In this document: positions 47,615 through 53,798 of the stretch, piece after piece
Position numbering within the stretch: the first letter of the stretch is position 1
How the letters are laid out: each line of letters starts with the position of its first letter
Made by a program: the position numbers and the translations under genes
Assembly: GCA_903877135.1 (NCBI GenBank)
Contig: CAIRCN010000038.1
Location: forward strand, 1 to 64,000
DNA from: an uncultured Opitutia bacterium
GTDB taxonomy: Bacteria; Verrucomicrobiota; Verrucomicrobiia; Opitutales; Opitutaceae
Direction: 5' to 3'
Length of the DNA stretch: 64,000 bases
The notes under the pieces: generated by a model
What the model saw: only the letters and a program-made list of their open reading frames with translations
What the model was told of the DNA's origin: nothing
Databases searched by the model: none

Positions 47615-47944
47615 ATGCCTCGCTTACCTGAAAGTCCTCTTGGTGTTCGCCGTCTTGTCGCTGCAGCTCTGGACAAAGATCAGTATGCCGCAATCCAGGC
47701 GGCACGAATTTCTGGTCATTCGAAGCAACAAATGGTGATCAAAGCGCTCCCGAGCTTAAAGATTGCGGATTTGGAACCACAGGCAGCGTGGGGAACCGGA
47801 AGGAAGTTGTCTCAGTTTAGGCTACCTCCGGAAGTCGCAGAATTGCTCAAGCAGCGATGCGCGGAATGGGGCGCTACGAATGCCCAAGTAGTTTCTGCCT
47901 GCGCAAGAGCTTTGGGGCGAATTCGGCAAAGCAATAATAGTTAA
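47615..47944 (+). CDS. Small protein with ribbon-helix-helix-like C-terminus
   Basis: The protein has 109 residues. The second half reads LSQFRLPPEVAELLKQRCAE followed by WGATNAQVVSACARALGRI, a strand plus two helices as in ribbon-helix-helix DNA-binding proteins. The first half (VRRLVAAALDKDQYAAIQAA) looks like a diverged second copy of the same unit. It may repress element promoters that carry TATAGC palindromes. It is preceded by TATATG at 47600-47605, which would make the transcript nearly leaderless. Only fold-level evidence is available. Confidence 0.55.
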   Translation: MPRLPESPLGVRRLVAAALDKDQYAAIQAARISGHSKQQMVIKALPSLKIADLEPQAAWGTGRKLSQFRLPPEVAELLKQRCAEWGATNAQVVSACARALGRIRQSNNS

Positions 47945-47982
47945 TTTGATACGAAGTCACATAAAATGAGGGCACTTTACTG

Positions 47983-48010
47983 TTGACACATATAGCCGGT
48001 TATGTAACTT
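47983..48010 (+). promoter_or_regulatory. Sigma-70-like promoter with palindrome in the spacer
   Basis: TTGACA (47983-47988), 16 bases, TAACTT (48005-48010). The spacer holds ATAGCCGGTTAT (47992-48003), an imperfect palindrome. It is the same design as the mobC promoter at 52196-52224. Confidence 0.4.
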
Positions 48011-48016
48011 AGATAC

Positions 48017-48083
48017 CATGCTCTTTTTATCGAGTCATTCTGCCAATAATGGCCTCAGCCCTCACGAGAGGGCATATTTTTTT
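48017..48083 (+). ncRNA. Possible short RNA ending in a strong terminator
   Basis: A transcript from the promoter at 47983 would start near 48017 and stop at 48083, giving about 65 nt with no gene. The candidate is defined only by promoter and terminator. Confidence 0.28.
48058..48083 (+). terminator. Intrinsic terminator
   Basis: GCCCTC-ACGA-GAGGGC is a perfect 6-bp stem followed by ATA and seven Ts (48077-48083). It ends transcription entering from the gene at 47615 or from the short-RNA promoter. Confidence 0.8.
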
Positions 48084-48109
48084 AACCCATACATATAGCC
48101 AGCTATAAC
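48081..48109 (+). promoter_or_regulatory. Promoter/operator candidate for the gene at 48136
   Basis: TATAAC (48104-48109) is a good -10 box with a weak TTTAAC -35 at 17 bases. The perfect palindrome TATAGC-CA-GCTATA (48094-48107) overlaps the -10, a natural repressor site. Confidence 0.45.
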
Positions 48110-48135
48110 TATTAGCACAGCAATCTATCCTAGCC

Positions 48136-48795
48136 ATGAAAAATACCATGCCAGCAATCACCCACAACTGCCCACAAAAGGGATATAAATCGATACGGAC
48201 AAACCAGCCGTGCGCCGAAGCTCGGAGAAGGGCCAACCGCCAAGTAAAGTTCCGTCCGCATTGGCCTCAACCGGCGGGGTCACCTGACTACCCCCTAGTC
48301 GCCGAAAACGGACTAATTGAAATCGGGCTCTCCTCAGACGGGCGTCGGGTTTTTGACCGTCCTCGGTCCCATCACAAGCTGGAGCAACGCCTGCTCAGCT
48401 CGGTCCTCAGTCGAGTCAGACTCACAGGTCGGCGGTTTGTCCGTGAGCTGATTGAATTCGGGTCCGAGATCGGGTTGACGACCTGTGTTGCGACATTCCC
48501 CGAGGATCAAATCGTCTATGCCCGGCGTCCGGGCCGCTTCGGGGCGACTAGGTTTGTCGTGAATCGCTGTGCCGAACCGTGCTCAAGCGTCGTGGCGATC
48601 TTCAAGCAGATGGAGGAGCGGCCAGACTGCCACCTCTTGATCACGGCATTCATCGGCGGCCTCCCCGAACCAGAGCCCTGGGACAGGAACGCCACTGCCG
48701 CCTCGCATGACTTCTGGGCGAATCACGCGCTGATCTGGGGATCGTGTGAAGTGCTCCCCGAAACTCAGACCAGTGATTGTCCGTGGAAACTGTAA
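48136..48795 (+). CDS. Element-borne protein of unknown function
   Basis: The protein has 219 residues (MKNTMPAITHNCPQKGYKSI). A folded-looking core runs from about residue 90: GSEIGLTTCVATFPEDQIVY, then ARRPGRFGATRFVVNRCAEP, and a late EPEPWDRNATAASHDFWANH with ALIWG. The last motif (EPWD...FW..HAL) looks like a conserved catalytic or binding patch. The N-terminal 80 residues are basic and probably flexible. I recognise no family. Its 3' half overlaps, on the opposite strand, the end of the frame at 48583-49107. The core motifs argue this strand is the genuine one over 48583-48795. Confidence 0.6.
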   Translation: MKNTMPAITHNCPQKGYKSIRTNQPCAEARRRANRQVKFRPHWPQPAGSPDYPLVAENGLIEIGLSSDGRRVFDRPRSHHKLEQRLLSSVLSRVRLTGRRFVRELIEFGSEIGLTTCVATFPEDQIVYARRPGRFGATRFVVNRCAEPCSSVVAIFKQMEERPDCHLLITAFIGGLPEPEPWDRNATAASHDFWANHALIWGSCEVLPETQTSDCPWKL

Positions 48796-49107
48796 CTCAC
48801 GAAGAAGATCCCCATACCGTTTAACCAGTCCGCTCCAAGAGCTCTTTAGTTCGCCTGCAGACTTCTTGGAAGTGGAGAGTAGATTTTCGACGCCGTGTTG
48901 AAACGCGTGCGTCAGCGGATCGATCACAAAGGGCTTCTTGGCTTTCTGCGAAACAAAGGTCGAAATCGCGGCTGGCATGTGCGCCACCATGTTCGCTCCG
49001 ATCACGAGTTGGTCATAGCCAGGCGCAAACTCATCCAGAAGGTATTTCTGATCCCCAGCGATACCGTAACGCACCCAATGCAGTCCGTGGATTCCAAGAT
49101 TAGCCAT
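48583..49107 (-). CDS. Unknown protein, probably 3'-truncated
   Basis: The frame has 174 codons. The first 105 residues look genuine: MANLGIHGLHWVRYGIAGDQ, LVIGANMVAHMPAAISTFVS and KKPFVIDPLTHAFQHGVENL, suggesting a compact alpha/beta fold. The remainder (after about 48795) lies antisense to the plus-strand gene at 48136 and looks like read-through. The true C-terminus was therefore probably lost when the two segments were joined. It overlaps the preceding nuclease-like gene by eight bases, so it is the last cistron of the leftward operon. No family is recognised. Confidence 0.5.
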   Translation of the reverse strand: MANLGIHGLHWVRYGIAGDQKYLLDEFAPGYDQLVIGANMVAHMPAAISTFVSQKAKKPFVIDPLTHAFQHGVENLLSTSKKSAGELKSSWSGLVKRYGDLLRELQFPRTITGLSFGEHFTRSPDQRVIRPEVMRGGSGVPVPGLWFGEAADECRDQEVAVWPLLHLLEDRHDA

Positions 49108-49492
49108 GGAGACGACGACTGGACGTTAAGAGAGTGCTGAGTGAATCCCGCGCAAATGGAGAAGTGATGGTTGACGGCGAGGCATCGACCGCCGTCTGAA
49201 AAGGCCACTCTGCACCTTCGACAAAGATAAACAGCCCCACGCCTGATTGTTTGGCGGCGAGTTTTAGTTCGGCAGAATTGTTCTCCCTCGGAAGGCAGAT
49301 ATAAGAGAAGTCGCTACCGATCTGATGGTCGCGCGCCTGGCCCAGCGCCCGTCGCCAATCGCGCAGTTTGAATTCAACGGAAATGAGACTGCCATCCTGC
49401 AGGAAGACCAGATCAATACTTCGGCCAAGGAGCGGAGCCTCTCGGCGGGACAAAATCCCCATCGCCTTGAGCCGTTTGTGCGCATCCAGCAC
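49100..49492 (-). CDS. PD-(D/E)XK nuclease-like protein, probably frameshifted at its start
   Basis: The frame has 130 codons from a GTG at 49492. A restriction-nuclease-type core is visible: GRSIDLVFLQDGSLISVEFK with Asp and the E-x-K pair (EFK), then ALGQARDHQIGSDFSYICLP. This pattern (D...ExK, then an A-x2-QA helix) is common to Mrr-like and related PD-(D/E)XK proteins. Upstream the same frame continues to a TAG near 49541 with family-like residues (ETVAKARKRKRSENAY). A better start, ATGTCGCTGAAT at 49554, follows the previous gene's stop at once but in another frame. One missing G near 49540 would join them as MSLNR-ETVAKARKR. It is thus either a damaged gene or a sequencing error. Confidence 0.6.
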   Translation of the reverse strand: MLDAHKRLKAMGILSRREAPLLGRSIDLVFLQDGSLISVEFKLRDWRRALGQARDHQIGSDFSYICLPRENNSAELKLAAKQSGVGLFIFVEGAEWPFQTAVDASPSTITSPFARDSLSTLLTSSRRLHG

Positions 49493-49554
49493 ATAGGCAT
49501 TTTCAGAACGCTTCCGCTTGCGCGCCTTTGCGACAGTTTCCTATTCAGCGACAT

Positions 49555-50391
49555 TCAGTTCTGGGCGGCAGAGTGAGCCAAGCCCAACCGTTCAGCGGCC
49601 GAGCCCACGAGGAATTTCAGCAGGTCCGAATACGGTCGGTCCATTGCGCGAATCGCGTGCATGAAACTGGTGTGAGCGGTGAGATGCGGCTTGCACGTCA
49701 CTTCCATCACTTTCGCTTCGCCCGCTGCTGACACACGGAAGTCGATCCGAGCGGGACCGGTGAAGCCCAATCCGGCATAGGCTCGTTGCGCGATATCCTT
49801 TATCCGTGTCGCGGTTTCACCGTTCTCGTCTGCGAAATCATAGAACGAATACTGCCTGATGACGTCAGCGCTCAGGCCGGCGGCAAAGTGGTTGGGCTCA
49901 CGGCTCGCTAGAATCCTTTTCAGAAACGCCATCCGGTCAGCCGTGGCGATCTCGACCAGTGGGGTGACGATATATGCCATATCAGACAATGCGAACCAAA
50001 ATGCCTTCCTCCTCCATCCCGCAGCCAGTAAGTCGTCCCACTGTGCCAGGATTAGCCTGGACGGCGTTTGAAAGCCAACGAACCGTGCTGGGATGTCGAG
50101 CAGTAGGTCCGGTATGAACTGCGTGGAAACTGGGAGATCGGGTGCACTGCGTATGTCGGTGATGCTCGGGATGGCGATCGGCAAACCAGACGGCTCAACG
50201 GGGAGCCCTACTTGGAGGGTAAGAGCACGCCGCGATAGGAAATCAGGAAGGAGCTGCAGCAGTGATTCTCCGCGCACGACGATGTTGCCCAGTGTGGTGA
50301 CGACGAGCATGCCACGGACGTTCCACTCAACCCGGATAATTTCAGCGTCGGGGATGACCATGCTGCCGATGATATGGTGGACGGGTTTCAT
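49555..50391 (-). CDS. ATP-grasp-like protein (D-Ala-D-Ala-ligase-like C-terminal half)
   Basis: The protein has 278 residues. The C-terminal 110 read like the second ATP-grasp subdomain of D-Ala-D-Ala ligases: QYSFYDFADENGETATRIKD, AYAGLGFTGPARIDFRVSAA, then VMEVTCKPHLTAHTSF and YSDLLKFLVGSAAERLG. The D in ARIDF and E in VMEV match the magnesium ligands. The third ligand Asn (E-x-N) is replaced, here E-V-T. The N-terminal half does not show the usual ATP-binding loop, so activity is uncertain. Its start overlaps the membrane-protein gene by four bases and its stop abuts the nuclease gene. A nucleotide-dependent ligase within element cargo is plausible but unproven. Confidence 0.6.
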   Translation of the reverse strand: MKPVHHIIGSMVIPDAEIIRVEWNVRGMLVVTTLGNIVVRGESLLQLLPDFLSRRALTLQVGLPVEPSGLPIAIPSITDIRSAPDLPVSTQFIPDLLLDIPARFVGFQTPSRLILAQWDDLLAAGWRRKAFWFALSDMAYIVTPLVEIATADRMAFLKRILASREPNHFAAGLSADVIRQYSFYDFADENGETATRIKDIAQRAYAGLGFTGPARIDFRVSAAGEAKVMEVTCKPHLTAHTSFMHAIRAMDRPYSDLLKFLVGSAAERLGLAHSAAQN

Positions 50392-50753
50392 TTGAAGATG
50401 GCAATGATCGCCACTGCGCCAACGCCCACGAGCAGCGTGAGGATCACGATAAAATAGAAGCAGAGCCCGGTAAGCTGGCGGTCGATCTGAGCGGTGATAG
50501 ACTCTAGGTGCTTATTGATGACCGTCCCAGTCGCCTGATGCCGCGCAGCTATGCTGGCGTCAATTACGGCAATTTGCTCGGTGATTTTACGCTGAATTTC
50601 CTCACGGACGAGCTTGTCGAGAGTGGCCGTTGCCTGGGCGTTAGCAGTAATCTGCTGCTTAAGTTCGCCGAGTAGAACAGTTAATTTAGCGATGAGCATG
50701 GCCGCCTGTTTGTCGGGGTCATCGCCGGGAGTTTGGGTTGGGTTTGTATTCAT
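50388..50753 (-). CDS. Coiled-coil membrane protein
   Basis: The protein has 121 residues. A hydrophilic N-terminus is followed by a coiled coil (residues about 20-92: LIAKLTVLLGELKQQITANA; EIQRKITEQIAVIDASIAAR) and one strong C-terminal membrane helix (CFYFIVILTLLVGVGAVAII then AIFK). It is tail-anchored with the bulk in the cytoplasm. It overlaps the relaxase stop and the ATP-grasp start by four bases each (ATGA). Related layouts occur near mobilization genes (MobB-like), but I cannot assign it. Confidence 0.7.
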   Translation of the reverse strand: MNTNPTQTPGDDPDKQAAMLIAKLTVLLGELKQQITANAQATATLDKLVREEIQRKITEQIAVIDASIAARHQATGTVINKHLESITAQIDRQLTGLCFYFIVILTLLVGVGAVAIIAIFK

Positions 50754-51871
50754 ATGGGAAGTCGATTTCGGGGCCTTGTCGTGGGTCTGCGTCGGCGCAT
50801 GTGGAGGCGAATACCGGCGCCACCGCCTCCACCACCGCCATCGCCGCCACTTAGGTTGGCGAGAGCAAAGAGTATGAGAACAAGCAGGGATGTGCCGCGG
50901 TGGATTATTTCATCTCGTCTATCTTGGCCTGAATCAGGTCGAGGATACGCTTCTGCTCCGCCAGTGCCTTCGCATCCGCCGTCCGAAGGGAGTTGGCCAG
51001 CTCGGTCAGCAACATATGGAGTTGCTGCAACTGAGGCGTGAGTTGTCCGGCAATCTGCCAGGCGATTTCTGCCGCTAATTCCTTTTGCCAAGGAGGGAGC
51101 TGTGCTTGTTGGGTCAATTCTTGAGTTGTCATGGGAAAATCGTGAACGGACTGATTTGAGCGGCATGCCGATCGATGAGCCGCTGAACGCTTGGCCGTCT
51201 AAGCCGAAGCTGATGCCGACAATCACGCCATCTTTGACCCGATTGCGCATGGCGATCCCTTGCTGTGCCAATAACGCTTCAAATTCGGTTTCGCTGCTGG
51301 CCTGGGCGCATGCCGCCAACACAAATTCGCGAACCAGAATCTTGGCCGGTATTGGCGTCTTGGCTTTGCCCTCGGCAAACAGTCTCTGTGCTCGCTCGAT
51401 CTCCTCTTTGCCAACGGAGGGGAGGTCTGAAACGGCACGCGTGCGGGTCAGGCCGTAGCGTATTTCCTGTGCATTCGCCGTGGCCCTGAGTTTGACCCTG
51501 TCTTGTCGTTGCGCCCAAGTGCGGCCATCGGATAAGACGGCGTTGACCACGATATCGGCGTGGTCGTGGGCACGGTCCCGATGAAGCACGGCGACATATT
51601 GGTCGAAACCCAGAGCTTGGGCATCCTCCTTTATGCAGGCTGACCATTGTTCGTCAGAGAGGTGCTCACCGGGTGCCAACGATTTGACGTAATGATAAAC
51701 TCGTTCCTTCACGCGCCAATTACGTGAGGCCTGTAGCTCGAACTCGGTGGCCCAATGCGTCGGGTCCAGCGTCTTCAGTGTTGTGCATAGGACGTGGGGC
51801 TGCTTGTTAGCCATGAGCGCATAGGCAAGGACACCACGGAAACAATTACCCTTTGTGATCCTGGTGATCAT
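50750..51871 (-). CDS. MOB_P-type relaxase
   Basis: The protein has 373 residues. It nicks one strand at oriT and pilots it during conjugative mobilization. The N-terminus MITRITKGNCFRGVLAYALM holds a candidate catalytic Tyr17. Motif II-like YHYVKSLAPGEHLSDEQW is at 59-76. Motif III is LHRDRAHDHADIVVN with His97, Asp99, His102, His104 and Asn110. The position that is normally a third metal His is Asp106. The relaxase domain ends near residue 235 (GQAFSGSSIGMPLKSVRSRF). The remaining 138 residues overlap the small gene at 50905-51132 in another frame and include a hydrophobic LLVLILFALANLSGG and a glycine run. It overlaps MobC by four bases. Confidence 0.85.
   Translation of the reverse strand: MITRITKGNCFRGVLAYALMANKQPHVLCTTLKTLDPTHWATEFELQASRNWRVKERVYHYVKSLAPGEHLSDEQWSACIKEDAQALGFDQYVAVLHRDRAHDHADIVVNAVLSDGRTWAQRQDRVKLRATANAQEIRYGLTRTRAVSDLPSVGKEEIERAQRLFAEGKAKTPIPAKILVREFVLAACAQASSETEFEALLAQQGIAMRNRVKDGVIVGISFGLDGQAFSGSSIGMPLKSVRSRFSHDNSRIDPTSTAPSLAKGISGRNRLADCRTTHASVAATPYVADRAGQLPSDGGCEGTGGAEAYPRPDSGQDRRDEIIHRGTSLLVLILFALANLSGGDGGGGGGGAGIRLHMRRRRPTTRPRNRLPI
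50905..51132 (-). CDS. Small helical protein nested inside the relaxase gene
   Basis: The protein has 75 residues, starting MTTQELTQQAQLPPWQKELA. It is amphipathic and coiled-coil-prone throughout (QLQQLHMLLTELANSLRTAD; ALAEQKRILDLIQAKIDEMK). The gene lies wholly within the relaxase frame, offset by one register. Composition is more protein-like here than the relaxase tail it overlaps. IncQ plasmids nest mobB in mobA in a comparable way. It may be a mobilization accessory protein. Confidence 0.6.
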   Translation of the reverse strand: MTTQELTQQAQLPPWQKELAAEIAWQIAGQLTPQLQQLHMLLTELANSLRTADAKALAEQKRILDLIQAKIDEMK

Positions 51872-52188
51872 CGCACCCCTCCGATCAGCGCAGCTCGCAA
51901 TGCGGCTAGTTCCGATGTGAATGCAGCAAGTGACACCTCGTCGACGCTGCCGGGCAATGCCTTGAGAACGGCGGACTCAAGATTAACCAGCCTAGTCCAT
52001 CCATCCTGGTTCAAACGGGGGACACAGGTGCCCTTCAAACGGCTACGGAGGAGGGCGGTGCGAACAAAGGTGCCGACGGGCACACCGGCTGCATCGGCCC
52101 GTGATTTGAGGCGGGCAGCCTCTGGGGCCGTTAGCTTCGTGCTGACGGCTGTTGTCCTATAGAGATTGCCTGTATTCGATGCTGGCAC
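51868..52188 (-). CDS. mobC: MobC-like relaxosome accessory protein
   Basis: The product has 106 residues from the GTG at 52188. A longer frame from TTG at 52209 would begin inside the promoter -10 box, so the GTG is preferred. The transcript would then be almost leaderless. The core VSTKLTAPEAARLKSRADAA followed by GVPVGTFVRTALL is the strand-helix-helix of MobC/ribbon-helix-helix relaxosome proteins, which bind and open oriT. The rest is a helical tail (LVNLESAVLKALPGSVDEVS). It overlaps the relaxase start by four bases. Confidence 0.75.
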   Translation of the reverse strand: MPASNTGNLYRTTAVSTKLTAPEAARLKSRADAAGVPVGTFVRTALLRSRLKGTCVPRLNQDGWTRLVNLESAVLKALPGSVDEVSLAAFTSELAALRAALIGGVR

Positions 52189-52191
52189 ATA

Positions 52192-52224
52192 CAGGATTAT
52201 ATAGCGCAAGAAGCGCTATGTCAA
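52192..52224 (-). promoter_or_regulatory. Consensus promoter of the mob operon with operator, and candidate oriT
   Basis: On the minus strand this is TTGACA (52224-52219), exactly 17 bases, TATAAT (52201-52196): a perfect sigma-70 consensus. The spacer is a palindrome, ATAGCGC-TTCTT-GCGCTAT. Three bases after it comes ATCCTG (52197-52192), the core of RP4/MOB_P nick sites, which sit just beyond an inverted repeat in the same way. Promoter, repressor site and oriT could therefore share 33 bases. Confidence 0.65.
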
Positions 52225-52596
52225 GGTAATGTAGTGAATTAAAGCGAGAATACCTCGCTCTATCTTGCTATGTATAGAGATTGATGGCTCAGTATAGCGA
52301 TTTCTTGATCTAGGTATACTTGCAGGGAAACTTATGGATATACATTCGCACCTGCTGACGGTGGATAGTGGGCGCCGCTGCATGAGCTGCGTGAGCCTGA
52401 GTCAGCCCGATAACTAGCCAATTTTCCAAAACGATTTGTATACAGCTCCCTTGCTGTAATACCTGTAACTAGTAAAGGCGCGGGTGCCGTTCCAGTGCCG
52501 TTGGAATTTGTAACCAGAGAAGTTGGATTTCATGGTGCTGTATTAGGGGTTATTGGATCGTGATGCTCAAGGGGCAGCCGGTCAGACTCGGTCAGA
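52225..52596. other. Intergenic stretch between integrase and mob operon
   Basis: There is no supported gene. An inverted repeat AGCGAG-AATAC-CTCGCT (52243-52259) has the same 6-5-6 geometry as the palindrome in the mob promoter. Further TATAG(A/C)GATT repeats occur near 52274 and 52293. They may be extra binding sites for MobC or a repressor. Confidence 0.5.
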
Positions 52597-53751
52597 CTAG
52601 AATTTCACAAGTGATGCTTGTTGTTTCGCGTGCTCATCACGCAGATGTCCGTAAGTTCTCAGAGCGAGCATTCCTCCATCTGCGTGACCGAGCCAACGAG
52701 ATAAGGTTGGGATCTGTACTCCGCTTTCTATGCAAATTGTCGCGAAGTAGTGCCGTAGATCATGATGTGTTAAGGCGGGTACGCCGACTTTCAGACAGGC
52801 GCGTTTAAGAGAAATCAAAGCCTTTGCCACCCGCGCAACTTGGTCCGTTGCTGCCTTTGTGGCCCGCCGTGCCGCGATCTTCTGCAGTAATGACTCCAGT
52901 GGTGCAATCATCGGAATGGTTCGTCGACTTGTAGCTGATTTCGTCCCTCGAATGTCGAGTTCTTTGAGGTCAAAATGGACGTCCCCCCAAGTAATTGCAG
53001 CGGCTTCAGCCTTCCGAGCTCCAGAGTATGCCATCAAACGGCAGAAATCAGCGATTTCCAGCCCCCAGTGTCCCTTGCCACTATTCATCTCAATTTCTGA
53101 GAGAACCGCACGGAAATCATCCAGGGATGGCAAGCGCAGGCGTTTCGGGGCGACTTGGTGCTTCAGGCCTTTTGTCCGTACGGGATTCTGGTGAATGGCG
53201 CCAGCTTCGACGCCAATTGCAAAAATAGACTTAAGCCCGTCAATCGCCTTATTGAAGCTGCTTTGGCTGTTTCCGGTCCAGATTTTGGACGCCCCTTTGG
53301 GCTTGAACTGGGTGCCTCTTGACCTGAAACGAGCGGCCCAAGATTGAACCTCGGAGGTGGTCACATCTTGCGGTCGGCGTGGCATCAACTCTGGCCAAGT
53401 CTTAAGGATTTTCTTTAGGCCGATATGGCGGGCCTTCTTGCTGCTTTCAGCAATCGGTAAACCGGCAATTTGAATTCGATAAAGTTCGACCAGTTGGGCA
53501 ACCGTGCCCGTGCCGGACAGGGTGGCGGCTTGTGCTGAGCGCTTTAGGTCCTGCTCGCTGAGCCAGACCCTTTGACGTAGTTTGGCCGTTGAAAGCACGG
53601 TTGTCCGGTGACTGTGCCAAAGGGGCTTGCCATTGACTTGGGCCCGCCCGTAATACTTTCCGCTTCGGTTGTCGCGGAGCAAACCCGGTTCTCTGGTGGT
53701 GCTCCATCGCGTGTTCTTTTCTTGAGTTGACTGCTTCACGGTTGTAGACAT
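52597..53751 (-). CDS. Tyrosine recombinase (integrase)
   Basis: The protein has 384 residues. The catalytic set is complete: Arg246 in YSGARKAEAAAITW, Lys271 in GTKSATSRR, His330 and Arg333 in THHDLRHYFAT, His356 in WLGHADGG, and nucleophile Tyr367 in LRTYGHL. An N-terminal arm-binding region (residues 1-80) and a SAM-like core-binding domain (about 85-215) precede it. It lies 47 bases from tRNA-Cys and is transcribed away from it, leftward. It carries out insertion and excision between the 37-bp repeats. It seems intact. Confidence 0.95.
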   Translation of the reverse strand: MSTTVKQSTQEKNTRWSTTREPGLLRDNRSGKYYGRAQVNGKPLWHSHRTTVLSTAKLRQRVWLSEQDLKRSAQAATLSGTGTVAQLVELYRIQIAGLPIAESSKKARHIGLKKILKTWPELMPRRPQDVTTSEVQSWAARFRSRGTQFKPKGASKIWTGNSQSSFNKAIDGLKSIFAIGVEAGAIHQNPVRTKGLKHQVAPKRLRLPSLDDFRAVLSEIEMNSGKGHWGLEIADFCRLMAYSGARKAEAAAITWGDVHFDLKELDIRGTKSATSRRTIPMIAPLESLLQKIAARRATKAATDQVARVAKALISLKRACLKVGVPALTHHDLRHYFATICIESGVQIPTLSRWLGHADGGMLALRTYGHLRDEHAKQQASLVKF

Positions 53752-53763
53752 TGGTTATAGACA
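53741..53763 (+). promoter_or_regulatory. Right arm-type direct repeats
   Basis: GTTGTAGACA (53741-53750) and GTTATAGACA (53754-53763), 13 bases apart, repeat the left pair (45969-45991) in sequence, spacing and orientation. They overlap the integrase start region, so integrase may repress itself by binding them. Confidence 0.7.
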
Positions 53764-53798
53764 ATCTGAAGCATACGAGGTGATCCTCCCTCGTCAAT

